64,000 nucleotides of DNA. It comes from Gnetum montanum. Lineage: Eukaryota > Streptophyta > Gnetopsida > Gnetales > Gnetaceae. The stretch lies in contig MNCI01017754.1 of NCBI GenBank assembly GCA_015680685.1, positions 434 to 64,433 of the forward strand, given 5' to 3'. Both the position numbers and the translations under genes were made by a program. This document shows, piece by piece, positions 1-11,149 of this stretch (positions within the stretch are counted from its first letter, which is position 1; each line of letters begins with the position of its first letter). A model generated the notes under the pieces. It was not told the DNA's origin and searched no databases. It saw only the letters and a list, made by a program, of their open reading frames with translations.

Positions 1-240
1 GTAGAACAATATTCGGAAATTCGGGTGAAGTAAGCATTACCTGTCATTTGCGATGCATCTGCCATTGCTGCGGATGTGTTGCGAGGAACGTGGTTGGGGA
101 CTGCCTCACGGCGCGGCTGACTCTAACGCCTGACCTCGGCTAAGCGATGCGCGACTTACTTTCGGCGATCTGTCCGTGCTGTCTCCACGTATCGGTCCTT
201 CAACACCGGGAGTCACATCTTCTCCTTTTTATGGGTAGAG
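1..240. other. GC-rich block of unknown origin
   Basis: The first 240 bases are clearly richer in G+C and CpG than the next 15 kb, with runs such as cacggcgcggctgac and gatgcgcgacttac. The composition changes abruptly near base 235-245. I find no convincing open frame and no match to 18S, 5.8S, 26S or 5S rRNA that I can recall. A ribosomal spacer piece, a CpG-rich retroelement LTR end or an assembly junction are all possible. Unidentified. Confidence 0.4.
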
Positions 241-1289
241 ATTATGCTATTATCTCTAAGTTCCCTTTTGTGTATATCAAATAGCCATTTTGTTGGGACA
301 AAGCTAGGATGATAATGATTAGTGTGTATATCAATTAAGAGGATTAGAGATTTTTAGTAGAAAAAACATGGAATAGCTTACAATTCAACTAGTAAGCTCA
401 TTCAATATCAAAAAACTAATTATGTGTGTTATTAATGTTAAGCATGGAACAATAATGTGAAGATCAAGATTAAAAACCATGAAGTTATAGTAAACAATTC
501 AAATACTTAGGATCACTTATTTGAATGGATAGTAAAATTAGCAATGATGTAACAAATAGAACTAAAGTAAAATAGATGAAAGGATGAAAAATAAGTATTA
601 CATTTTTTTGATAAAAGCATTTCCACTATATTGAGGTAAAATTTCTATAAAACTATTACCATTCCTAGATCCCGTATGATATAGAAAGTTGGCCAAACAA
701 GAAACATCACAATGTGTGTATGTAGTGAAGATGTAAGAATTAGAGTGGATTTTGGATGTCACTAAAGAAGATAAATTTGCAATTTTTATATTAGGAAAAG
801 CTCAGGGGTAGCACTTATATATGAAAATATTCACAAAAAATGTCTCAAAATCCTAGTCATGTGTAAAGAAGACCCTAGAGTATGTATGTTAGAAGAGGGT
901 GTTTGATTTATATAGAAGGAAAACAACAATAAAATAGGTCAAAGCATATTTAGAATGCAAAAATAAAGAAAGACATATGAGAATTGGATATTAGTATTAA
1001 TATGCCTCTTCTTAAAGTGAAATAGAGAAAAACAACTTATGCCAATCCTATGCAATTGGGATAAAGCTAAAATGATGATGATCCATGTGTATTAATTAAT
1101 AGCATTGTAAGATATCAAAATGAGAAATGAAGATATGAAAAAGGAACAATAATAATGGTGATTTCATGAATACAAAGAATTACACATTATAACCTAAAAT
1201 TGCCTAGTTTTAGTTGTAGCTCCTTTATACATGTCTTGGGTCACTTGAATATATTTATTAAGAATGTTTTTCCTTTGCAAGGCCCACTA
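241..1289. other. AT-rich tract without a gene
   Basis: No frame of any length survives here and no retroelement protein motif is visible. The only structure seen is a diverged direct repeat: about 288-340 (tgttgggacaaagctagg and on) resembles about 1044-1100 (ttgggataaagctaaaatg and on), roughly 755 bp apart. A similar core recurs near 59760. The tract ends where similarity to the copia LTR begins, near 1290. Confidence 0.5.
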
Positions 1290-2583
1290 AATAATATCTT
1301 TTTAAAGAGCTTACTACCATGTCAACCTAAGTGAGAGGAAAGCTCATCATAACAAATATAAGTTGGCTCTTGTAGCTCTCTCAAAAGCTAAAATAATTTA
1401 GAACCATATTTTAATTTTATACAGGCTACACCACAGAAAGCTATGCCACATTAGCAAAAATAAAAAGGGCCTTATAAGCTTTAAAGGAGAAAAGAACTAA
1501 GTATTATTGCCTATGGCCAACCAATTTAGTTAAAGATGTAAAAAGGAGAGAAGGCAAATGGGCTGTAAGTTGAGAGCTTAGTTATAGTAAAAGCTCTTCT
1601 CATCCAAAATCTCTATGAAGGAAAGCTCATAAATAATGTTTAGGATGCAAAAGATCATTATACAAAAAAGTGAAAGCCTGGACTACAATAGTAGTTAGCT
1701 GAGCTTCATTAACAAAAAGAATATATGAAGCCAATAGAGCCATTATGTCTAATACAAAAAGAGCTTATTATTTCCACAAGATGTTAAGGAACCATTAGCA
1801 CCAAACATGAAATGATAGTTTTCTTTCTCCTCTCCCAAGCTTTCAATGCTCACCTTAAGCTCATACCAAAAGCAACAATGGAGGTAAATATGTAATGGAT
1901 ATAGCTTCTTCTTCTTCAGCTACTCTTCTCAATAGTTTTTTAATAGCTCTAGCTTCTTCTCTCCCATGATTCTCTAACTCCATATCTCTAATGTATCAAC
2001 AATGACTAAAGAAATGGCTTTGGAAACAACTACAAAGAATAATGGTGATATATTGAAGCTTACTAATTCACCTCTATGATTCTATTTTTGGTGCTCTTGT
2101 GCTTGAGCTAGAACTTCTTCTTTTATTATTCTTCTCTCTCTCTCTCAAAAAAAAAAAAAAAAAAAAAAAAAAAAACAAGCTCTATAACGTTTGAGTCTTT
2201 GTGTTGAGACAAGCTAAAGTGCTTTCCTCTTTCTTTGAGCTATGAAAGCTGACTCTTGTGTCTTCAAGCTTAGTGGTTGTGCTTAGTCTAAGATTGTAAG
2301 AGAAGTCCTATAACTTTTCTTAGTTAATAAAATAATTCTACCTCCTAGGAACTTGGGAGAGATTTATAGTGGATGCAGGCTTACTAATATAGTAGCTAAA
2401 CTACCTTAAACGTTTTATGTCTATCTATTCTTTCTTTTATAGTTTCTCTATTTATTGGGTTAACTTTTCATTTTAGGGCTTTCCACTAGTCTCTGATTAG
2501 CTAAATTTTTTTAAAAGGCCTTGATTCATCCCNGCCTTGATTCACCCCCACTTCTCAGTACCTTTAGCTACATCCAAGAAACA
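1290..2583 (+). repeat. 5' LTR of copia element, 5'-truncated
   Basis: From about 1290 (atctttttaaagagct) to 2583 the sequence runs parallel to 8980-10242, including the aagctataacttttc-type polyadenylation neighbourhood and the final ccttgattcaccc...gaaaca end. The matching first 750 bp of the 3' LTR is not found upstream, so the LTR is truncated or interrupted at its left end. It carries a 29-A run and one N absent from the partner. Confidence 0.75.
2147..2175 (+). repeat. Poly(A) run of 29 after a CT-rich stretch
   Basis: A (CT)n-like stretch (ttctctctctctctc) is followed by 29 consecutive A. The equivalent place in the 3' LTR (about 9835-9855) has only ctttctttgaaaaag, so the run expanded after insertion. 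Confidence 0.9.
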
Positions 2584-2644
2584 ATAAATAATATCAAACC
2601 TTGGTTAACACCTCTTAACTTAACAATCTATGTTGTACATTTTC

Positions 2645-3920
2645 CTTGTTTTGGATATGGAAAATCAAGGCTTCTCATTTAATAGAGCTCCATGGTTTGA
2701 TGGATCAAAATGCCTTCTTTGGAAGTTTAAGATGAAAACATATCTCCTAGCTCATGGTGATGATGTTTGGAAAGTAGTTAGTAGAGAAACCAATAATTCT
2801 ATGGATGATGCTTGAGCTATGAACACATTGGTCTGTGGCTTTCATGTGATAGTATGTATGAAGATTATGCATCTTCAATTGGCCAAATAAATATGGAAGC
2901 ATTTCAAGCTATTTATAAAGGAGATGATAAAGTGAAGAAGTATAAGCTACTGATTTTAAGAGCATATTTTAATGCTTTGAAAAAGAAAGAGAATGAAAAT
3001 ATTTGTAGTTTCTTTAGCCAAGTAGATAAAAGTGTTAGTGAGATGATTGTGCTTGGTGAAACATAGTCTAATAACATAATTTCCTAGAAAATCCTATCTA
3101 TTTTACCTAGAAAATTTGAAGCAAAGGTCTTATCCATAAAAGTGGCAAAAGATACTTCTAGATTAATAATAGCTAAGCTCTATCCATCAAAGTGGAAAAA
3201 GATCATTCTAGATTGATAGTGGAAAAAGATGTTGAAGAAAATTGTTTCACTCATTTTGCTTATGTTGATAAAATAACAGAGGATTCTGATATTGTTACTC
3301 AAGACTTATTTTCATTTCTTGACATGATTGATAATTATGATTCAAATGATGATTTTTAAAGCTTTATGTATACTAATTCAAATGAACAAAAGCCTCCTAG
3401 TACTTCTAAGACTAGATGAAATTTGAATAAACTAAATCAAGAAATTTAAAGCTAAAAGAGAAAGTGTTACTACTAAAGAGGGATATGAAAGATAATGCTT
3501 CTCAAGTCACATTATATTTTTTTAGGAGGTTTACCCACAACTTGGAATAACTTGAGAATATCATCAAAAATAAATAGTTAAGTGATGAAAAGAGGGGTCT
3601 TGGCTATGAGTCTCATCCCTCAACAAAGCCATCTTCAATAAAGCATCAATGCATAAGATAAAAGCTCAAATAAAGCCTCCATAGTCATAATCTATGAACT
3701 CATATAAAGGTAATGGTATTGTTCCTACTCATGGAATTCCAACTGTCAAGTATGACTCAAGACTAATAGCTAATTTCTTTCAAGGATATTATTTTAATTG
3801 TGAAATGTTAGACCATAAAACAAGAAATTGTAGAACAGTTAACTTTTCTTGTTATGAAAGTATGTATTATTCCCATGCTACTAAAAACTTTTCAAGAAAT
3901 GTTAGAAGAGGGCAACAAGT
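2645..3920 (+). pseudogene. copia gag remnant
   Basis: The frame starts with a DMENQGFSFN segment followed by FDGSKCLLWKFKMKTYL, which matches the copia gag N-terminus (a short F-D-G...W motif before a helix). After a stop and frame change, the segment from about 2900 reads YKGDDKVKKYKLLILRAYF...ENICSFFSQVD, the conserved UBN2-type gag helix. A zinc-knuckle trace at about 3792-3836 reads YFNCEMLDHKTRNC: three of the four CCHC ligands remain and the first Cys is Tyr. Gag would form the virus-like particle. Multiple stops and at least two frameshifts make it non-functional. Confidence 0.8.
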
Positions 3921-3959
3921 TTGGAGACCAATCAATAGAAGAGCTCTCCTTGTACAATT

Positions 3960-4360
3960 AGCCTTCAAATGCTCTTGCAACCCAAAGACATGGTTTCTTG
4001 ACAACAACTGTTCTCAACATATAATTGGTGATAAATCAAATTTTATCATACTTAAACTCTTTAATATAGGAAATTTAAGCTTTGATCATAAAGGTAAAGC
4101 CATGGTAAGAGGTATTAGTTCAATTAAAATTCATAATGATTTTTCTAAACTTCATAATGTTTATTTTATTGATGGCTTGCATTGCAATTTGCTAAGCTTA
4201 GGACAGTTTTCAAGAGAAGGTTATGATATCTCATTCATGAATGAGAAATGTATATTAGAAAATAAAGAAAATAATTTTACAGCTTATGTTACACGAGTAG
4301 GAAATAATTTGTGTTCTATAAATGAGCAACCTCAATGTTTACTCTTTTCTGTAAGATAAG
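3960..4360 (+). pseudogene. copia protease and GAG-pre-integrase remnant
   Basis: At about 3990-4040 the frame reads WFLDNNCSQHIIGDKSNF, the copia aspartic protease signature WFLDSGCSxHMTGD with the catalytic Ser-Gly converted to Asn-Asn, so the active site is lost. It continues into a GAG-pre-integrase-like stretch (LHCNLLSLGQFSREGYDISF) and ends at TAA near 4357. The order protease then pre-integrase is as expected for copia. Confidence 0.75.
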
Positions 4361-4399
4361 TAGGAGTAGGTTATGACATAAAAGACAAGGACACTTAAG

Positions 4400-5090
4400 T
4401 TCATGAAGCATCCAAGCTCTCATGAAGGCTCAAAGTGTAAGAGGAATTCCTTAGGTAAGTTAGCTGGAAAAGATATGTTTTGCATGCCAACATGGTAACC
4501 AAAGTAGAGCTACCTTTAAGCTAGTAAATTCTCATTGTAAAGATAATCTTGAATTACTACCTATGGATGGTTGTGGACCTTTCAATGTAGTTGGTTTTGA
4601 TGGGAGCAAATATGTATTTCTTATCATTGATGATTATACTAGAATTTTATGGCTAACATGTATTGAAAAAAAGTCTATGTATTTAAGAAATTCAGGGCAT
4701 TTAAAAATATGGTTGAAATTGAAATAGGACTTAAAATTAAATCTATTAGAATTGATGATGAAGGTGAGTTTACCTCAAATAAATTTTTTGAGCTATGTAG
4801 AGATTCAAGTATTAATAGGTACTTCTCATGAGCTAGAATGCCCAAGTAGAATGGTGTTGTAGAGAAGAAAAATATAACTATACTAGAGATGATCTGATTA
4901 GTGATGAATAAGAAGAATGTATCAAAGTATCTATGGAATGAGGTAGCCATAACAATTTTCAATATAATTAATAGATATTTGCTAAGAGCTAATAATGGCA
5001 AGACTCCTTATCAAATGTGGTATGATAAAATGGCTAGTGTTCAATATTTCAAAAGTTTTGGTAGTAAGTGCTATATTAAGAATTAAGATA
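4400..5090 (+). pseudogene. copia integrase remnant
   Basis: Frame-shifting pieces give the copia integrase core: LLPMDGCGPF then YVFLIIDDYTR (first catalytic Asp region, about 4555-4640), IRIDDEGEFTS (second Asp, about 4745-4780), and NGVVEKKN (third, Glu, near 4853-4873). The distal piece, about 4901-5086, reads KYLWNEVAITIFNIINRYLL...GKTPYQMWYDK, the usual copia integrase C-terminal half. A normal copia integrase inserts the cDNA; here TAG and TAA stops break it. Confidence 0.75.
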
Positions 5091-5499
5091 ATATTCATAA
5101 GTTTGATATTTATTGTAATGATAATTTATTTATTGAATATTCTAGTCATTTAAAGTTTATCCTTAAATAGTCATTTAAAGTTTATTGTAAGAAAATAGTG
5201 ATGGTATTTTGACATTTTAATAAGCTGATGAGATTGAAGAAGAGAAGACAACCTTAGCTGATGATGCAAAAATAGAGTAAGAGGCTACACCTAATGATGG
5301 CCTAATAAGAAGAATATAAAGGTTTAGATCCATGATAGATATTCTTAGGACATCTCTTAGACAATGGACAAGGAGGAATAGAGCTAAAATAATGGATCAT
5401 GAATTTTTATTATGCTATCTTGCTTTTTCCATTCCCTTAACTATCAAGGAAACTCTTAGGAGAGAGGACTAAAAGAATACCATGAATGAAGAGATACAA

Positions 5500-6140
5500 A
5501 ATAGTGTAAAGAATGATGTTTGGGAGCTATTCCCATGTCTCCAAGAAACTAATGTCATTGGAACCAAGTGGGTCTTTCCAAATAAGTTGAATAAACATGG
5601 TGAAGTAACCTAGAATAAGGCAAGATTAGTAGCTAAAGGCTTTGCTTAGATTAAGGGAGTTTATTATCAAGATACATTTTCTCTAGTTGCAAGAATGGTA
5701 TTTATTAGAATGCTTTTAGCTTTTAGAGCTTATCAAGGATTTAATATCTACCAAATTGATGTGAAATCAACTTTTTTGAATAGAGAAATAAGAGAGACAA
5801 TCTATATTGGATAGATAAAAGGATATATTAACATTGAAAAGTAAAATAATATGTATTAGCTACATAAAGATTTATATGACTTAAAAAAATTTTCCATAAT
5901 GTGGTATTCTATGCTTGATTCATATTTAGCTAAAATCGGGTATTTGAAATCTCCTCTCAATAGTACCCTTTATATTAAAAAGGATAATACAAGATTTTTA
6001 GTTGCTCAAATTTATGTTGATGACCTAATTTTTGGAGGAACAAGCTCAAGTTTAAGCAAAGAATTCATTGAAGTTAGGAAATAAATGTTTGAGATGTCTA
6101 TGATAGGAGAGCTATCTCATTTTCTAGGCCTACATATTTA
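5500..6140 (+). pseudogene. copia reverse transcriptase remnant
   Basis: Starts with NEEIQNSVKNDVWEL and VIGTKWVFPNKLNKHGEV (about 5485-5610), the entry of the RVT_2 domain. It continues with ARLVAKGFA, YQIDVKSTFLN and LYDLKK, and ends with QIYVDDLIFGGTSSS (about 6005-6050). The YVDD catalytic box is intact, but several TAG stops occur where CAG or TGG codons would be expected. After the domain it runs into MSMIGELSHFLGLHI, again typical of copia. Confidence 0.85.
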
Positions 6141-6289
6141 GCAACTTAGGGATGAAACCTTTCTTAGAAAAAGTATGTTCAACAGATGATCAAGCATTTC
6201 AGCATAATAGAAGCTAAAAATTGCACAACTTCTCTTAGTACAAGTATATACCTTTGAAGGATGATGATGAGAAGAACATTAATTCTACA

Positions 6290-6990
6290 CTATATAGATC
6301 TATTGTGGGAAGCTACATTATACTATAGCTAGTAGGCTTCATATAGCTTTTTCAGTAGGCTTGATGTCTTGATATTAGTAAGAACAAAAAAATCACATTT
6401 GATTATAACCAAAATAATTTTATAGTATCTGAAAGGAACAACTAGCCACGAGCTATGATATACAAATAGCAAAACCTTTAAATTACAAGCTGTTACATAT
6501 TCAAATTGGGTAGGAAATAAAGATGATTGGAAATCCACTAGTGGAAATTATTATTTTCATAATAATAAATTGGTATTATGGTTGAGCAAAAAGTATAACT
6601 GTGTAGCCCTATTATCAACTAAAGCGGAATATGTTGTAGCCTCACATTGTTGTACATAGATTCTTTGGATGAAGAAAGTATGAAAGGTTTTTAATATAGA
6701 GTTATTTGATCCAATAATTATAACGTAACTATTTTGATTTCTAAGAATCAAAATTTTCATTTAAAAACTAAACATTTTGAAATTAAGTATCATTTTCTTC
6801 AAGATCAAGTAGAGTTGTAAATAGTAAGAATATCATGAATTTCATTCAAAGAAAAAGAAAAAATATTTGTACAAAGGATTTAAATAAATATTTCTATAGC
6901 TAAGAACATTTTTAGGTGTGACTACCTTACCTAGACATACATAATCTTACAAAACTCAGTACTAGTTTATGAATTTATTATGAGCTAATG
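6290..6990 (+). pseudogene. copia RNase H remnant
   Basis: Fragments around 6300-6360 (ASRLHIAFSVGLMS), 6550-6680 and 6770-6830 (the KTKH..I..H region, seen as KNxTF..KYHF in shifted frames) match the end of a copia polyprotein. Stops are frequent and frame cannot be followed for more than about 25 codons. The tail near 6870-6960 (NKYFYS*EHF) probably marks the end of pol. Confidence 0.55.
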
Positions 6991-6999
6991 AGATTTGTT

Positions 7000-8222
7000 G
7001 TAGGAGGAGTAGGTAAGCTTTTATTATAGGAAAGCCTCTGAGCCATATACTATGGATTCACTCATTTCCTCATAGGAATCATGACCAGAGGATGAACTTG
7101 ATTTTGGCTTTAAGCATGGAGGATGCAACAAATCTAAGATGTCATAGGTGAAGTATATGGTCTCAATATTTTTCTTTGTATAGCCTCTCCTTTCTTTAGG
7201 TGTTCAAGGTGCCAAAGGCCTCTATCTCTCTCACTTTAGGCATTTCTATTATTTTTGTATCATAATTCTTTTTACCTTCTTACTAAAACTTTCCTAGCCA
7301 TTCCATTCCTTTTTAATTATTTCCCACTATAGTTTGGCTTGAATATTTGCCAATGCTTAATTCTTCTCCACCTCTACAGTTCTTAGGTATTCTCCAAGCT
7401 CTCTAAAATCTTCTTGATTCATCCAAATGCTCTTGTGAATACCCATAGCTATAATGCTTTCTATGTTGGTGCTTGATTCTTTAATCTATTCTATGCCTTT
7501 TATGTTTTTCCATCTATGCTTGGTATGTTTTTCTAAGCTTGATAGTTCATTCAAAAATATGATTCACATGATTTTTAGTTAAGCTCTTTTGTGTATCTTG
7601 TATTTTTATTTATTGCCTATGCTTATATTTATTTTTTGACCTTAATTTGTTTAATGATAGAGGGAGCTTCTTTTCAACTTTTACTAACAAAAAGGAGTGA
7701 TGTATGTGAGCTCTTTCTTCATAAAAAGTAAGGATAATTTCTTTCTTTTTATGATGGCTGTTGAATGTAGTGTTAGTATTTTGATCAAATGTATTCTGTG
7801 TATTCCTAATATGCTCTTTGTATAAGATTGATGCATTTCGTAGCTTATCTTATACTTGATTGAATGTGAGCTATGTGTGTATGATTAGCTAGATGTCAAG
7901 TTTAATTTTTTAATTAAACTATAAGATATGTTATGATGATAATTTTCTCATATTTAATTAGCTATATGGTTCTTAAGCTTAATCCAGTTGCTTGACTGGA
8001 TGATTAGTCGTTAAGAACTTGTCTATATAAGCTTAATAAGCTTATTAATTATAATCTATTTGTATGAGTTAAGGTCATTTATATGATGATTTTGAGCTTA
8101 AAGCTATTTTATGCATTTTTTAAAAAAATTTATCATTGTGTACCTTGGCTCTAAGTGATCATCTATGTTCTCACTATTCGAGCTCACATTAAGAGCTCTC
8201 CCAATCTTGAAAAGGATGAGAT
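7000..8222 (+). other. copia 3' noncoding tract
   Basis: No coding signal. Its last 730 bp (about 7490-8222) is the same sequence family as the tandem units at 11311-12135 and 12136-12903. It ends with a palindrome-like agctcacattaagagct (8181-8197) and a polypurine tract (gaaaaggatgagat, about 8209-8222) directly before the LTR start. Confidence 0.7.
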
Positions 8223-10242
8223 TGTTGGGTGTTTTGAGCTTGGTTGTAGGTTTGGATTTAACTTACACCTTAAATGGCTTCTCTCTCTACCATGGAAGCT
8301 TGTAGTTTTGGTTTTGCAATTTAGAACTAATTTTTGGTTCTACATATCTCATCCAAAATGATTCTACCAACTCAGCATCATGTGTATTCAAAGTTTTTAA
8401 TCCAACTTAGCTCCTAGTTTTAGTTCTAGAATCATTTTTTAGTTTACAAAAGTTGTTCAAATTGGTTCTAACATGTCAACTTATTTTTTGTATGAATAAG
8501 ACTTAGTGGGGCTAAGCTAACTAGTTTTAGAGGATGTGTGCAACAAATGTTTTAAATCTAGTTCAGCTTGTAAAACCAACTAGTAGAACCATTTTTTGAT
8601 TCTACAAAGGAATTTGAAAATGGTTTTTCCATATTAGAACTTTTCTTCAACACATGTAGGCTTAGTTAAAAAGATCATCTCTTTTTGAAAAAGCATTAGA
8701 ACCAGTTTTTGATTCTATTAGATACCTTTTCAGATCAGCTCATATAACCAACCTTTAGAACTAGTTTTTGGTTCTACAAAGCTCTTTTAAGATGGTTTTG
8801 CCATGTCAATATGTTTTTACTACATATATAGGAAATATTAAATTTAAAATAAAACAAAGAATCAGCCTTGTTCTTTTGAAGTCCTTGTGAGGCCACATCA
8901 GCCAAATTAAATCAAAGATATATATTAAAAATTGGATAACATGCAAATATAAAATCCATGAGAATAAAAAATCCTTTATAATCTTTTTAAAGAGCTCATT
9001 GCAATGTCAACATAAGTAGAAGGAAAGTTCTTCATAAACAATATAAGTTGGCTATTATAGCCCTCTCAAAATCTAAAATCATTTAGAACCAAATTTTGGT
9101 TTTATACAAGCTACACCAAGAAAATCTATGTCACATTAGCAATAATAAAATAAGCCTTATAAGCTTTAAAGGAAAAAAAAAACTAGGTATTTTATTTTTC
9201 TGCTAAGTGATTTAGTTAGATCTATAAAATGAAGAGAAGGTAATAGGTCATATGGTAGAAAGCTTAGTTATAGTAATCACCCATATCATTCAAAAGATTT
9301 ATGAAAGGAAGCTTGGAAATAAAGTTCAAGATGTAAAAGGTCATTATACAGAAAATTGAAAGCTTAGACTACAATAGTAGTTAGCTAAGATTCATTAATA
9401 AAAAGAACATATGAAGCCAATAAAGTCATCATCTCTAATACAAACAAAGCTTATTATTTTCATGAGGAGTTAAGGGACCATTAGTGCCAAAAATGAAAAT
9501 ATAGTTTTCTCCCTCCTCTACCAAGCTTTCAATGCTCTCCTCAAGTTCATACCAAAAGCAATAATGGAGGAAAATATGTAATAGATACAACTTCTTCTTC
9601 TTTAGTTACTATTTTCAACAATTTTTCAATTACAATAACTTCTTCTCTAGCTCTATATCTCTAATGTATCAGTAATGATTGAAGAAATAGCTCTAGAAAT
9701 AACTACAAAAAATAATGGCTATATATTAAAGCTCACTAAATCAACTTTGTGATTTTTATTTTGACACTCTTGTGCTCCAGCTAGAATTTAGTTTTTTTTT
9801 ATTCATATTTTCTTCTTAGTTCTCATTCTCTTTCTTACTCTCTTTCTTTGAAAAAGCTTTGTAACTTTTAAGTCTTTTTCTTGAGACAAGATAGAGTGTT
9901 TTCCACTCCTTTAAGTTCCAAAAGCTAACTCTTGTGAATTTGAGCTTAGTGGTTGTGCTTAATCTAGGATTGTAAGAGAAGTCCTATAACTTTTCTTGGT
10001 CAATAAAATTACTCTATTCCTTAGGAACTAGGAAGAGTTTTACAATGTATTTATGCTAATAAATCTAGTAGCTTAACCACCTTCAAGACTTTGTGTCTAT
10101 TTATTCTTTCTTTTATAACTTCTTTGTTTACTAGGTTAATTTTTTAATTTGGGGCTTTTTGTTAGTCTTTGATTAGCTCAAAGTTTTTATAAGGCCTTGA
10201 TTCACCTCCTCACTCAGTTCCTTTAGTTGCATCCATGAAACA
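8223..10242 (+). repeat. 3' LTR of copia element
   Basis: Begins TGTTGGGTG right after the polypurine tract and ends ...ccatgaaaca, giving the expected TG...CA ends and about 2,020 bp. It aligns with 12904-15050 along its whole length and with 1290-2583 along its distal part. The distal part holds the gtcaataaaatt stretch likely near the R/U5 border. The first 900 bp carries a spaced series of imperfect hairpins. Confidence 0.8.
8321..8780 (+). repeat. Spaced imperfect hairpins in the LTR
   Basis: An imperfect inverted repeat of the form agaac(c/t)a-n-ttttt-ggttct(ac) recurs near 8323, 8431, 8585, 8697 and 8757, and once more near 9082. Each arm is about 7 nt. The other full LTR (12904-15050) shows the same motif near 13045, 13166, 13303, 13487, 13597 and 13645. 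The position in U3 suggests a regulatory or recombination role, which is inference. Confidence 0.6.
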
Positions 10243-10549
10243 ATATAATACACTACATTATATATCATCTAAATAAACAACACTAAAAATCATCCATAAA
10301 TAAATATAATTCAACAACAAAACCAACTTTAAATATGAACACCCATGTATATGGGATAGGACTAGCATCATGGGCTATTAATAATCATAAGAAATCCCTC
10401 AAAATTTGAATAAAAAAACTAACTTAATACAATGAATCACTTGATGGTATCTTGCTATATAATAACAACACTCATGATACTAAAATCCAAATGATAGGTG
10501 ATAGTCACATCAAATAAAATAACACACTTAAAAATAAATATATTAAATG
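10243..10549. other. AT-rich spacer after the copia 3' LTR
   Basis: Directly follows the LTR end. It holds only AT-rich, A-rich plus-strand sequence, with no frame or repeat relation that I can see. Confidence 0.5.
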
Positions 10550-11145
10550 TCATTGAGTATTTTATGGGTTTGCATGTTGATTGGTAGGAGATGATGGAAT
10601 AAACAAGAGAATGGAAGGAATCTAGAGATTATGAATCTATGAAAATTATGTCTTGGTAAGGTGAGGCAATGTAGTTTGTGTAGGAATTTGTGGGCTTGAC
10701 AGTTTAGGAAGAGGAGGCAGTGCAATTAACTTAGAAATTTTTAAAGGAATTGTCGGCATCTTCTATGGCTAAGGTTGAGGTGGTAGATCACTAAATGACT
10801 TGGGAATAATGGATGATTGGTCTACTATGGTTGTGGTAATGCTGGAATCACACTTGGTTTTGGTATAGATGAAAGAGACACTAATGGAATGTTGAGCTTT
10901 TATATATTGTTAATTGAGGACAATGAAGGAATACTAAAATTAGAAATTTGGGTTGTGGGTATGGTTGCAATTGTTGACATTTGTTATGATTGAGGTAGAG
11001 AAGGAACTCCAGCTAGTTTGAGAATGGATGATGGGATCTATTATGACTATTGTAGAGATTGAATTTTAGCTAAGTGTGGTATAGGTGGAAGAGACACTGA
11101 TGGAATGTTAAGCTTTGAGATATTGTTAATGAAGGACAAAGGTGG
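10550..11145 (-). pseudogene. Proline-rich repeat protein fragment
   Basis: On the minus strand several frames give short Pro/Leu/Ser-rich stretches: ALPPLPKLSSPQIPTQTTLPHL near 10740-10640, IPKPSVIPALPQP near 10890-10830, and two copies of LNIPxVSLxxIP(K/H) near 10910 and 11130. These resemble plant cell-wall-type proline-rich repeat proteins (PELPK-like). The two LNIP units are about 215 bp apart, so the fragment is itself repetitive. Stops interrupt it. No retroelement protein has this composition in the neighbourhood, so it may be captured host sequence. I am moderately unsure. Confidence 0.35.
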
Positions 11146-11149
11146 ATGT

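Larger units (their letters stand above)
1290..10242 (+). mobile_element. Degenerate Ty1/copia LTR retrotransposon
   Basis: One plus-strand copia element in the usual order: truncated 5' LTR, gag, protease, integrase, RT, RNase H, 1.2 kb noncoding 3' tract, polypurine tract and 3' LTR. The 3' LTR (2.0 kb) aligns with the 5' LTR over its last 1.3 kb. Integrase precedes RT, which is diagnostic of Ty1/copia. The long LTRs, the long 3' noncoding stretch and a purine tract joined to an attgttgg LTR start fit several plant copia lineages; I do not assign one. Every domain has stops or frameshifts, so the element is dead. The first 0.7 kb of the 5' LTR is missing. Confidence 0.85.

Noticed and set aside
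10543-10725. A 60-codon minus-strand gene (MHCLLFLNCQ...)
   Set aside because: Out of frame with the Pro-rich pieces of the same strand; considered a shadow of that fragment.
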